From: a virus | Direction: 5' to 3' (one strand) | DNA length: 34,641 nucleotides | Virus record (IMG/VR): IMGVR_UViG_3300021343_000009 | Location: 1 to 34,641 of that record | Shown here: piece by piece, positions 13,210-20,213 of the stretch | How positions within the stretch are numbered: the stretch's first letter is position 1 | Layout of the letters: every line of letters begins with the position of its first letter | Translations under genes and position numbers: made by a program | The notes under the pieces: model-generated | What the model was told of the DNA's origin: nothing | Databases searched by the model: none | The model's input: the letters and a program-made list of their open reading frames with translations, nothing else

Positions 13210-13487
13210 TGTGCTTCGTCCACCGGAAGTGGGGAGGGTTCCGCGCCCTGAGCCAACCCAACTGGCACAGAGTCGGCCCCGTACCGGCGTTCCGGGCTGT
13301 GTTGTGGGCCATGTCTGACCGACTCCAGGGCCACCAGGCCCATGTGCTGCCCGCGCCGGGCGCCTGGGACACCAGCGGCCACCCGCCCCATCGCGGGCTG
13401 TCGTTCGCTTGCCCCGTGCCCAGGCTGGCCGAGCCCGCCGTGACCGGCCTGCCGGGACAGCTCGCGCTGTTCGGGAGGGCCGCATGA
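13206..13487 (+). CDS. Unknown 93-residue protein
   Basis: Not recognised. It is rich in W, H, P and R, with RKWGGFRALSQPNWHRVGPV and WAMSDRLQGHQAHVLPAPGA segments and a C-terminal PGQLALFGRAA tail. It is coupled on both sides by ATGA overlaps. The composition is unusual for a globular protein but the coding frame is bounded exactly by its neighbours. No function can be assigned. Confidence 0.5.
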   Translation: MMCFVHRKWGGFRALSQPNWHRVGPVPAFRAVLWAMSDRLQGHQAHVLPAPGAWDTSGHPPHRGLSFACPVPRLAEPAVTGLPGQLALFGRAA

Positions 13488-14182
13488 GTGGGTGTGTCGC
13501 CATCGCGGCCCGTTTCCCGGACGGGGAACCGGCGCCAACCACGGAGGCCCAGCGCCCCCAGCCGAAGGTCCGTCGAGGCCTCAAGTGGCGGGTACTGGGG
13601 TGCCTCGTGGACTTCCCGGTCGGGTTGACTGTCGAGCAGATCACAGCCCGCCTGCTTCCGCCTCTGCCCCCGGCTGGCCCGCTGCCCACCGCCGCCGCTT
13701 GGCGAGAGCGACGCGCTCTTCGCGCTGAGCGCGAGGAGTTGCGCGACAAGCTGGCGGTGAAGGTGTCCCGAGCCGTCCGCCGCCTGAAGGTCGAGGGGCT
13801 CGTGATGCCCTGCGGCCACCCCCGCCTGGACCCAGCCGAGCTCGACCAGTTCCGCCGCCACGGCTGGGAGCGGTTTCGCCGGGTGGAGGACATCGAGCGC
13901 GGTGGGTGCATCGTCGGGCGCATCCGGCCACCCGCCACCGAACAGGAACGGTTTCGCCGGGCCATCGTCGAGACGCTTGCCGCTGCCCCTGACGGTGTGC
14001 CCTACAGGCACCTGCTGGAGATGACCGGCGGCAGCAGCGAGTCGGGGGCCGAAACCGGCAACTGGCGGCAGGCCTTCCAAGAGCTGGTCCGCGACAGCAC
14101 CGTCATCCCGGCCCGGGCTCGGCGCCCAACGCTGAAGGGCCTCCAGGCCCTGGGGAGGACCCATGGTCCAGCGTCAGCGTAG
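13484..14182 (+). CDS. Winged-helix-like DNA-binding protein, unknown role
   Basis: A 232-residue basic protein. A first helix-turn-helix-like unit is at about 30-105 (WRVLGCLVDFPVGLTVEQIT, then VKVSRAVRRLKVEGLVMPCG), and a second helical unit at about 150-225 (FRRAIVETLAAAPDGVPYRH, WRQAFQELVRDSTVIPARAR). The pattern of initial helix, recognition helix and basic wing suggests a regulator or replication accessory protein. The ATG follows GGGAGGGCC and overlaps the upstream stop. Its 3' end overlaps the next gene by 20 bases. Confidence 0.58.
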   Translation: MSGCVAIAARFPDGEPAPTTEAQRPQPKVRRGLKWRVLGCLVDFPVGLTVEQITARLLPPLPPAGPLPTAAAWRERRALRAEREELRDKLAVKVSRAVRRLKVEGLVMPCGHPRLDPAELDQFRRHGWERFRRVEDIERGGCIVGRIRPPATEQERFRRAIVETLAAAPDGVPYRHLLEMTGGSSESGAETGNWRQAFQELVRDSTVIPARARRPTLKGLQALGRTHGPASA

Positions 14183-14408
14183 CGGTCGCTCCTCGAGCAC
14201 TCTGGCTTTCTGCACCACCTGCGGCCTGTGGCTGCGCAAGTGCACGCACCTGAGCCCCGACGAGAAGCCGCCCGGCAGCGTCCCCGGCGACGAGCGGAGT
14301 GTCAGCGGCTGGCAGTGGGCGAACAGCGTCAACCCGAGCCCAGACGATGGCCGCGCGCCGACGTCCGTGCCGAACGGGACCTCGTGTCCGGGTTGGGTGA
14401 AGCGATGA
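14163..14408 (+). CDS. Small cysteine-motif protein
   Basis: An 81-residue protein with C17, C20, C27 and H29 (FCTTCGLWLRKCTH), a possible CxxC-x6-CxH metal site. The rest is rich in S, P and G and probably disordered. The ATG at 14163 follows GGGGAGGACC. It precedes the HNH gene with an ATGA overlap. Function is unknown; a zinc-dependent nucleic-acid contact is plausible. Confidence 0.55.
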   Translation: MVQRQRSGRSSSTLAFCTTCGLWLRKCTHLSPDEKPPGSVPGDERSVSGWQWANSVNPSPDDGRAPTSVPNGTSCPGWVKR

Positions 14409-14983
14409 GCGAAGTCTTGAAGCAGGCAACGGTGGACTCCACTGCCCAGCAGTGCAAGGCCCTACCTGATGATGCGCTGCTTGTGTTGGGGTCCAATCTG
14501 CACCCGCTCCAGCGCCTCATTCTTCTCGCGCACATCGGACGCTCGGGAACCGACCGCAACGGTCACCTGAGCGACCGGACTGTGGCTGCCCTCGAACGGT
14601 CCTTCATTCGCAACGCTTGTGGGATCAGAGGATCCAAGACCATCTCTCGCCACCTGGGGGCCTTGCTCGACGCGGGCATTCTGACGCCGCACACCGACCG
14701 CTGGGGGCGCAACCAGGCCGGGGTGTATCGTCGCCATGTTGAGAGGCTAGTTGCGCCAAGCCCTCCCGCACCAAGGGCGGGCCCTGTCCGCAAGGACCAT
14801 GGCATCGGTGTTCGGCGCCGAGTCTTCCTCTTGAGCGACGGGCGGTGCACCATCTGCGGAGCGACTCTGCGGCCGGGCTGGCACATGGATCACGTCACCC
14901 CACTTTCCAAGGGTGGTCCAGACGAGGAGTCCAACCTCCAGGCCTTGTGTCCGCCCTGCAACCAGGCGAAGGGGGCGGCATGA
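14405..14983 (+). CDS. Winged-helix and HNH endonuclease protein
   Basis: A 192-residue protein. Residues about 15-110 look like a winged-helix region (PLQRLILLAHIGRSGTDRNG, KTISRHLGALLDAGILTPHT). Residues about 136-192 form an HNH nuclease: RRRVFLLSDGRCTICG, HMDHVTPLSKGG, SNLQALCPPCNQAKG. The two CxxC pairs bind structural zinc, the DH pair and the N provide the active site. The mix suggests a sequence-directed nicking or cleaving enzyme, or a relative of homing endonucleases. It is coupled to both neighbours and not a separate insertion. Confidence 0.85.
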   Translation: MSEVLKQATVDSTAQQCKALPDDALLVLGSNLHPLQRLILLAHIGRSGTDRNGHLSDRTVAALERSFIRNACGIRGSKTISRHLGALLDAGILTPHTDRWGRNQAGVYRRHVERLVAPSPPAPRAGPVRKDHGIGVRRRVFLLSDGRCTICGATLRPGWHMDHVTPLSKGGPDEESNLQALCPPCNQAKGAA

Positions 14984-16056
14984 CGCGGCCGTGGTTCCAA
15001 TGCCCAGTCGAAGCGTGGCCGCACGTCGCCGAGGCCATGGAGAGGTCAGGGGCGCCGTGGCCCGCCGAGATGATGGTGGCCGACCTGCGCTGGTGGGCTG
15101 ACCAGGTCCGTCAACGAGAGGCGACGGGCCGCACCCGCTTCCCGAAGCGCATCCCTGGCTATCGGAAGATGGCCGCGCGATGGAACGTGAAGCCGCACGT
15201 CGCCCGCACCACCATGCAGGGTCGCTGGCAAACGACCCCCGACCCAGGCCCGCGCAGTTCGCACGCACCCGCTGCGCAGCCTGCGCGCACTTCCAGCGCA
15301 GCAAACGCGATGGACACGGCGTCTTCGGGCAAGATCTCGCCCACTTCACGCCCACTTCACGCGCAGTCGGCGCGCAAAGTTCGCGACACGCGCGTACCTC
15401 CAGAGCCAGAGCAACAGAGCCCAGAGCCAGAGCAGACCCCTTCGGGGTCTCCCCCCAAAGCCCCCCGTGCCGGGGGGCAGCGCGTGCCGCCGATGCCCAG
15501 GTGGGCCTCAAACGCTCGGCTTCCCAAGCGGATTGACCGTCGGCACCTGACCACTACGGTGCTCCGGGCGGCATCTTGCATCACAGGTGAGCCTCTGCCG
15601 GAGGCGTGGGCTCTGGGCTGGTCATCTTGGACCGACGAAGGCGCAAAGCCCCTCAATGTGGCCCGGTCCGCCACGAAGACGAAGCCGATGCTGAGCCTGC
15701 TCAAGGCACTCGACTGGCCTGACTTGGTCGAGTGGCTCAAGGATGTTGAGCTGCTTGCTTTGGCTGCTCGCGAATGCCCGCACCCACTGTTCGCTCGCCA
15801 CATCCGAGGCGAGGGCTGGGACGACGGGGTCGACCGCTCGAGGTCTACGGCGACCCTGATGGTCCACACCCGCTGGGACGACCGGCTGCGGGCTGCCCGG
15901 GAGTGGGACGCGGCTGGCCGGCCGCGCACCAGAACACACCGAGCGGCAGCGCGAAGACGGGCCTCGGTGGCCGATGACCTCGCTGCCATCAACGAACTCG
16001 GTGGTGACGACTTCAGCGACGGCAACGTCGTGCCCTTGAGGCGGAGGAGCGGATGA
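14980..16056 (+). CDS. Probable replication initiator (lambda O-like position)
   Basis: A 358-residue protein. The N-terminal part (1-80) resembles phage DNA-binding proteins (WFQCPVEAWPHVAEAMERSG, DLRWWADQVRQREATGRTRF, YRKMAARWNVKPHVARTTMQ) with a helix-turn-helix. Residues about 85-185 are a disordered linker rich in S, A, P and E that contains PEPEQ twice. The C-terminal part (about 190-358) is helical and basic. The middle DNA is crowded with short direct repeats and two hairpins, as in phages whose origin lies inside the initiator gene. With the following gene it mirrors an initiator-loader pair. Function is inferred from layout. Confidence 0.55.
   Translation: MTRPWFQCPVEAWPHVAEAMERSGAPWPAEMMVADLRWWADQVRQREATGRTRFPKRIPGYRKMAARWNVKPHVARTTMQGRWQTTPDPGPRSSHAPAAQPARTSSAANAMDTASSGKISPTSRPLHAQSARKVRDTRVPPEPEQQSPEPEQTPSGSPPKAPRAGGQRVPPMPRWASNARLPKRIDRRHLTTTVLRAASCITGEPLPEAWALGWSSWTDEGAKPLNVARSATKTKPMLSLLKALDWPDLVEWLKDVELLALAARECPHPLFARHIRGEGWDDGVDRSRSTATLMVHTRWDDRLRAAREWDAAGRPRTRTHRAAARRRASVADDLAAINELGGDDFSDGNVVPLRRRSG
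15339..15477 (+). other. Candidate replication origin within the initiator gene
   Basis: The stretch holds a tandem 11-base repeat GCCCACTTCAC (15339-15349, 15350-15360) and a 13-base repeat CAGAGCCAGAGCA (15401-15413, 15422-15434) at 21-base spacing. Two tight hairpins follow: AGACCCC-TTC-GGGGTCT (15434-15450) and CCCCCCG-TGC-CGGGGGG (15461-15477). Copies of GCGCGCA lie nearby. It codes for the disordered linker, so the DNA is free to carry signals. No AT-rich melting zone is obvious, which weakens the case. Confidence 0.4.
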
Positions 16057-16751
16057 TGGGCGATGGACTGACCAAGAGCGAACGCGAAGCGTTGGGGATG
16101 TTGGCCGTGGCCGGCTTGCGCAACGGCCCGCTGCCACCGTCGAGAGGCGGGGAGAAGGCCGCCTTCCAGGGCCACATGCGGGAGACTGCGAAGATGTGGC
16201 GCCGGGTGTTTGGCGACCGCATTCGAGGCCGCGAGGTGGACGCGGTTGTTGCACACATGGATGAGCCCGAGCGCGGCGCCTTCTGGCCTCGTCCAGCTGA
16301 CCTCGCAAAGCACCTGCCTCGGGCAGCGCCGAGGCCTCAAGGAGTGGCCGAGGACCCCAGGACGTGGAACCGCCGCCCCTTCGACCTGCTGCCCCACGCG
16401 CAGGGTCAGGTAATGGCGAGGGTTCTCGAGGCCGAGCGTCGAGCAGCACTCCACCTTGGGGCCCACGACTTGGCAAGCCAGTGGCTCCCCGGACTGCACT
16501 CCCGGTCCGACGCGGCGTACCGCGCGGAGTGCGCTCGCCGTGGACTCGACCCCGATGCCGAACTGCCTCACCCGCGCCACTGGCCAGGGCCCACCCCGCC
16601 TCCCGGCTTCGCCAGCGCAATCGCCAGCGTGCCCACCACGCCGAAGCGGTCCGGCCGCATCTCCGAGCGGCGCGGCGTCGATTCGCTCTCAGCTGGTCTG
16701 ACCCGCATCGCTCTCCCCGCCAACCTTCGTCTCGCAGGAGGCGCCCGATGA
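16053..16751 (+). CDS. Possible helicase loader or replication accessory protein
   Basis: A 232-residue protein placed directly after the putative initiator with an ATGA overlap. Residues 1-95 are helical with HMRETAKMWRRVFGDRIRGR, VDAVVAHMDEPERG and FWPRPADLAKHLP. This resembles the pattern, seen in phage loader proteins, of a helical unit closing with a W-P-P-type box. The rest is basic and proline-rich. No Walker motifs are present, so it is not a DnaC-type ATPase. A lambda P-like loader is the favoured guess; a structural DNA-binding role is possible. Confidence 0.45.
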   Translation: MMGDGLTKSEREALGMLAVAGLRNGPLPPSRGGEKAAFQGHMRETAKMWRRVFGDRIRGREVDAVVAHMDEPERGAFWPRPADLAKHLPRAAPRPQGVAEDPRTWNRRPFDLLPHAQGQVMARVLEAERRAALHLGAHDLASQWLPGLHSRSDAAYRAECARRGLDPDAELPHPRHWPGPTPPPGFASAIASVPTTPKRSGRISERRGVDSLSAGLTRIALPANLRLAGGAR

Positions 16752-17053
16752 GCACCGCCACCGCTCCGTTCCCGTCCTACAGTCCGCCGCCAGCCCCTCT
16801 GCCCCCAAGGCCCCCGCGCGTCGTCGTGTGGAGGCGGGACACGGTGGTCTTCTGGGCCGCCATGCTCGTGGTGCTGACCACGGCCGTGGCCTACTCGGCT
16901 GGGTACGTCGCCGCAGCGGGCCCCGCCTATGAGGTTGGGCTCCAGGATGGGCTGGACGTCCAGCTCGAGGTGAATCCGCCTGGCGGGTGCGAAGAGGGCA
17001 ACGAGACCCCAACCGATGGCGACGGCGAAGACGCCGTGCTGCTGGTGGCCTGA
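16748..17053 (+). CDS. Small single-span membrane protein
   Basis: A 101-residue protein. A proline-rich N-terminus (PPPAPLPPRPPRVVVWRR) precedes one membrane helix at about 37-60 (TVVFWAAMLVVLTTAVAYSA). An acidic tail (GGCEEGNETPTDGDGEDA) follows. The basic residues before the helix favour a cytoplasmic N-terminus. The ATG at 16748 follows GGAGGCGCCC and the stop overlaps the next ATG. It may anchor replication proteins or act in exclusion; neither is shown. Confidence 0.62.
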   Translation: MSTATAPFPSYSPPPAPLPPRPPRVVVWRRDTVVFWAAMLVVLTTAVAYSAGYVAAAGPAYEVGLQDGLDVQLEVNPPGGCEEGNETPTDGDGEDAVLLVA

Positions 17054-18633
17054 TGTCGGCCGACGCCACCGTGCTGGTCGCGGAGCACGAGGACCGCCTG
17101 CGGCAGCTGATGGGGGCCCGCCTGGCCCGCAAGGACCCGAGCTGGTCGAAGCCCATCGGCTCCACCATCATCCGCTCCGAGATCGATGTGACTGAGCGCG
17201 AGGCCCGGCTTGTCGCCAAGGAGCTGCAGGACTCTGGCCTGTGGGGCGAGATGCTGGAGGCGGAACGCCAGCGTCGGGCTGGCACCACCGAGGTGCTCGC
17301 CGACGACCTCGACCCAGATCCCGGCTACGAGTTTGAAATTCGAGAGGACGGGACCTACGTCTTCACGTTCCCCGGGAAGGCTGGCGCGGTCATCCGGACG
17401 AAGGCTGCGGTGGAGCAGATGCTCCTCGACTACACCGACAGCCACACGATGGAGCAGGTGGCCATCGCCAACGGGCTCACCCGCAACGAGTTCAACGGGA
17501 TCCGGCGGGCCATGGGGTGGACGAAGACCTCCACGCCAGTGCTGCGTGAAGACATCGAGGCCATGACCGAGGAGGAGCTGACCGAGCGCCTCACGGCCAT
17601 CAAGCTCCGTCGCGCCACAGTGAAGGCGGACCGCATCGACTGGCGGAAGACCCAGGCCGATGCCGACCGGTGGCGCCAGTACGAGGCGGGCACGCTCGAG
17701 CCCCTGCGCGAAGCCATCGAAGTTGCTGCTGCCAACTACGAGCCCCCCAAGGCCCGGATGGTCGTGAGGCCCAAGAGCGCCCGGCGCTACGCACTGGTCG
17801 TCTCGCCCACGGATCTCCACGTCGGCAAGCTCCACGACAAGATCAACGGCGGGGGCGAGGCAGCGAGCCTGCTCACCGCGAGGAAGCGGCTCATGGAGGC
17901 CGTGGGCGACATCCTTGCGAGCCTCCCTTGTGCGCCAGAGATCATCTACCTGACGGTGGGTGGCGACTGGTTCAACGTCGACAACTCGCTCAACACCACG
18001 ACCCGCGGCACCCCGCAAGACTCCGCGGCGACTCCGTCGGCCATCTGGGCGGAGGGCTCCACGCTCGCACGGGACCTGGTTCACCTGCTGTCGAGCGCAG
18101 CCCCGGTAGAGGTCGTCCACGTCCCCGGCAACCACGACCGGATGCTCGGCCAGGTGCTCGCCGACTTCCTGGCCGCGTGGTTCCGAGAGGACGACCGGGT
18201 CACCGTCCGCGAGGAGCGCTGCAGCTACGTGGCCTTCGACTATGGCGCGAACATGTTGCTCTTCCACCACGGCGACGGGGTGGGCCAGGCCAACGCCCTT
18301 GCTGGGCTCATGGCGGGACAGTGGCCGAAGCTGTGGGGGCGCACCACCCACCGCTTCGCCTTCCTCGGCCACCTCCATCACACCAAGGCCAAGCGGGTGT
18401 CGACGCGGTCGCGCCGCACGGTCTCCGAGCGCGAGTCCTACGAGATCCACGAGGACCGAGGCATCGTCGCCTTCACGCTCCCGAGCCTCTCGGCCGACGA
18501 CCGCTACCATGTCCACAAGGGCTACGTGCATGCCCAGTCGGCATTGCTGACGGTCGGTCTCGACTTCGATGACGGGTGGTTCCTGAACCTGCGCTCGGCG
18601 GTGAAGCCGGTGCGACCCAGGGGGGCGGCGTGA
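17053..18633 (+). CDS. Metallophosphoesterase (calcineurin-like) with helical N-terminus
   Basis: A 526-residue protein. Residues about 245-526 hold the five metal-site motifs of this fold: D254/H256 in SPTDLHVGK, D305 in VGGDWFNVDN, N360/H361/D362 in PGNHDRM, H406/D408 in FHHGDG and H440/H442 in GHLHH. The first 240 residues are helical with a helix-turn-helix-like stretch (SHTMEQVAIANGLTRNEFNG) and a basic arginine-rich region. In phages such enzymes can be SbcD-like nucleases. An enzyme acting on DNA ends or nucleotides is likely, the exact substrate unknown. Confidence 0.85.
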   Translation: MSADATVLVAEHEDRLRQLMGARLARKDPSWSKPIGSTIIRSEIDVTEREARLVAKELQDSGLWGEMLEAERQRRAGTTEVLADDLDPDPGYEFEIREDGTYVFTFPGKAGAVIRTKAAVEQMLLDYTDSHTMEQVAIANGLTRNEFNGIRRAMGWTKTSTPVLREDIEAMTEEELTERLTAIKLRRATVKADRIDWRKTQADADRWRQYEAGTLEPLREAIEVAAANYEPPKARMVVRPKSARRYALVVSPTDLHVGKLHDKINGGGEAASLLTARKRLMEAVGDILASLPCAPEIIYLTVGGDWFNVDNSLNTTTRGTPQDSAATPSAIWAEGSTLARDLVHLLSSAAPVEVVHVPGNHDRMLGQVLADFLAAWFREDDRVTVREERCSYVAFDYGANMLLFHHGDGVGQANALAGLMAGQWPKLWGRTTHRFAFLGHLHHTKAKRVSTRSRRTVSERESYEIHEDRGIVAFTLPSLSADDRYHVHKGYVHAQSALLTVGLDFDDGWFLNLRSAVKPVRPRGAA

Positions 18634-18917
18634 GTCGCGAGTTCCGCCCCGAGGTGACCCTCATGGCTGCCTCGGTGATGGGCCTGTGCTGTGCCATCGG
18701 CGCCGACATCTGGCCTGGCTTCCTCACCAACCTGTGGCTGTGGCGGATGTCCGAGCGCGTGCTCTGGGTGGCGCTGGGCTCCGTTCTGCTGACCATTTGG
18801 CTCCGACGCAATCCGCCCAAGGAGCCGCCTCGGCTGCCCGAGCGGCCACCACCCGAGCTCCAGGGCTCCAACAGCAACCAGGACCCGCCCGTGCGGCGGC
18901 TTGGGAGATTCGCATGA
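18630..18917 (+). CDS. Small two-span membrane protein
   Basis: A 95-residue protein with two hydrophobic segments, about 9-30 (VTLMAASVMGLCCAIGADIW) and about 41-57 (VLWVALGSVLLTIWLRR), and a proline-rich polar tail (PPKEPPRLPERPPPELQ). Two short spans and a charged tail recall small holin-like or exclusion proteins, but it precedes the late promoter and no endolysin is beside it. The GTG overlaps the upstream stop (GTGA). Confidence 0.6.
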   Translation: MSREFRPEVTLMAASVMGLCCAIGADIWPGFLTNLWLWRMSERVLWVALGSVLLTIWLRRNPPKEPPRLPERPPPELQGSNSNQDPPVRRLGRFA

Positions 18918-19405
18918 ACGCAGCAACAGACCGTCGGACTCTGCGCCGAGCGACATCCGACGTCGACGTCAGTGCCATGCTGGAGAGGGCGGAACGGCAG
19001 ATGGACCGACGTCGGACCGACGCTGGGATCCGCTTCCGCGACGTGGGTGGCGCGCTTCGGTGGTACTTCGAGCGCCGCGAGACCCTCACCAGCCCCAAGG
19101 GGATGCACCCGCGGTCGGAGCGCGCGGCCGACGGATCACAGGTGTGCGTCATCGTCGATGGTGGGGGCGGCGGTGATTTCGACGATGTGCTGGCCACGCT
19201 CTGCACCCTCGCACAGTGCCTCAAGCGTCTCCACGAGGACCTGCCCACCGCCTGGTTCATCGTCGTGAACAAGCACCGGGACGGGATGACTCTCCGCGAG
19301 GCCGCCACCCAGCTCAAGTGTTCGGTCTCGTCGGCCAGTGCTCATGTCGGGCGAGGAGAATCCTATCTCGCCGGGATGCTCCGCGGTGCGGGCGTTCTCG
19401 CATAG
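18914..19405 (+). CDS. Probable late-gene transcription regulator
   Basis: A 163-residue protein, last gene before the late promoter. Residues about 113-155 resemble a sigma-factor region 4 or ArpU-type helix-turn-helix (FIVVNKHRDGMTLREAATQL, CSVSSASAHVGRGESYLAGM). The N-terminal half is basic with a conserved-looking GIRFRDVGGALRWYFERRE. Phages of many kinds place late activators such as ArpU or RinA here, just upstream of the small terminase. The role is inferred from fold and position. Confidence 0.6.
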   Translation: MNAATDRRTLRRATSDVDVSAMLERAERQMDRRRTDAGIRFRDVGGALRWYFERRETLTSPKGMHPRSERAADGSQVCVIVDGGGGGDFDDVLATLCTLAQCLKRLHEDLPTAWFIVVNKHRDGMTLREAATQLKCSVSSASAHVGRGESYLAGMLRGAGVLA

Positions 19406-19421
19406 AATTGGTGAACGTGTG

Positions 19422-19450
19422 TTGCGCTGTTCGAACGTTCATGGTAGGGT
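19422..19450 (+). promoter_or_regulatory. Candidate late promoter
   Basis: TTGCGC, a 17-base spacer, then TAGGGT, the same -35 and spacing as the early-right promoter but with a poorer -10. The spacer contains overlapping palindromes GTTCGAAC and GAACGTTC, and GAACGT also occurs just upstream, so an activator or repressor may bind. The leader to the small terminase ATG is about 67 bases and lacks a gene. Confidence 0.55.
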
Positions 19451-19523
19451 TTTGGCAGGTGTAGAAATGCGCCGGGCGGTCCCGCCTACGTCACCGGTCC
19501 CGATGCCAGTGGACAGGTGAGAG

Positions 19524-20213
19524 ATGGGACGACCCACGAAAAGAGCACCGAAGGAAGAGGTCCTCGCCTGGATTGAGGCTGAGGGCTGTGGTGCGAAGGC
19601 GGCTTCCAAGCACTTCGGCATCCCAGTCACCACCATCAAGAATTGGGTGCGGGCAGCACGCGCGAGCAAAGCACAAGAAGGCCCCCCCAAGAGGCCTGTC
19701 AGCACGGCAGAGACGGGGGACCACGGGTCCAACTCGCCTGCCTCGCGCGATGGTCCCCCCAGAAGCCCCGCCAGCAGCGGGAACAAGGGGGCCCAAAGGG
19801 GCGTCCCCCCAAAGGGCTACCGACTCACTCCGCGCGGGTCTCGGGCAGTGCTGTCGGCCGAGTCGATGGACGACTACGCCCGCACGATGCTTCGGACTGC
19901 GGTGGAGCGCCTGCTGCTCTACCTGGCGGGTGAGCTTGAGGAGCCCATCCTCAGCATCCGGGAGCTCTCGGAAGCTGTTGAGCTCGATGTGGGTGAACGC
20001 ATCGACCTGGAGAAGGCGCTGAAGCAGCTCGCCTGGTCTCCCCGCGGGGCCAAGGAGGCCTCCATCGCCCTGGGCGTCCTCATTGACAAGTGCCCCGACA
20101 TCCTGGCGTTCGAGGACAAGCTCAATGGCGTCGGAGTGGGAAACACTGGCGGCCCGCGTGGCGAAGCTGCCTCCAGACGAGTTCGAGCAGCTCTGGGTGT
20201 CGTCGACCCCTGA
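19524..20213 (+). CDS. terS: Terminase small subunit
   Basis: A 229-residue DNA-recognition subunit of the packaging motor. An N-terminal helix-turn-helix (EVLAWIEAEGCGAKAASKHF, IPVTTIKNWVRAARASKAQ) is followed by a disordered linker rich in S, P and G (about 52-98) and a helical oligomerisation part (MDDYARTMLRTAVERLLLYL and onward). The ATG follows AGGTGAGAG. It directly precedes and overlaps the large subunit by 89 bases, an unusually long overlap. The call rests on the HTH, the length and the position. Confidence 0.75.
   Translation: MGRPTKRAPKEEVLAWIEAEGCGAKAASKHFGIPVTTIKNWVRAARASKAQEGPPKRPVSTAETGDHGSNSPASRDGPPRSPASSGNKGAQRGVPPKGYRLTPRGSRAVLSAESMDDYARTMLRTAVERLLLYLAGELEEPILSIRELSEAVELDVGERIDLEKALKQLAWSPRGAKEASIALGVLIDKCPDILAFEDKLNGVGVGNTGGPRGEAASRRVRAALGVVDP

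Noticed and set aside
12058-13965. 635-codon leftward open frame
   Set aside because: It is opposite the methyltransferase, RuvC-like and winged-helix genes, has Ser/Arg-rich filler and no ribosome site.
15434-15477. Two GC-rich hairpins as intrinsic terminators
   Set aside because: They lie in the middle of a coding frame and lack T-runs; kept only as part of the origin candidate.
16927-18531. 534-codon leftward open frame
   Set aside because: It is the complement of the metallophosphoesterase gene, whose five motifs are intact.
18630-18917. Two-span membrane protein as a holin
   Set aside because: No endolysin is beside it and it lies upstream of the late promoter, so a lysis role is not supported.
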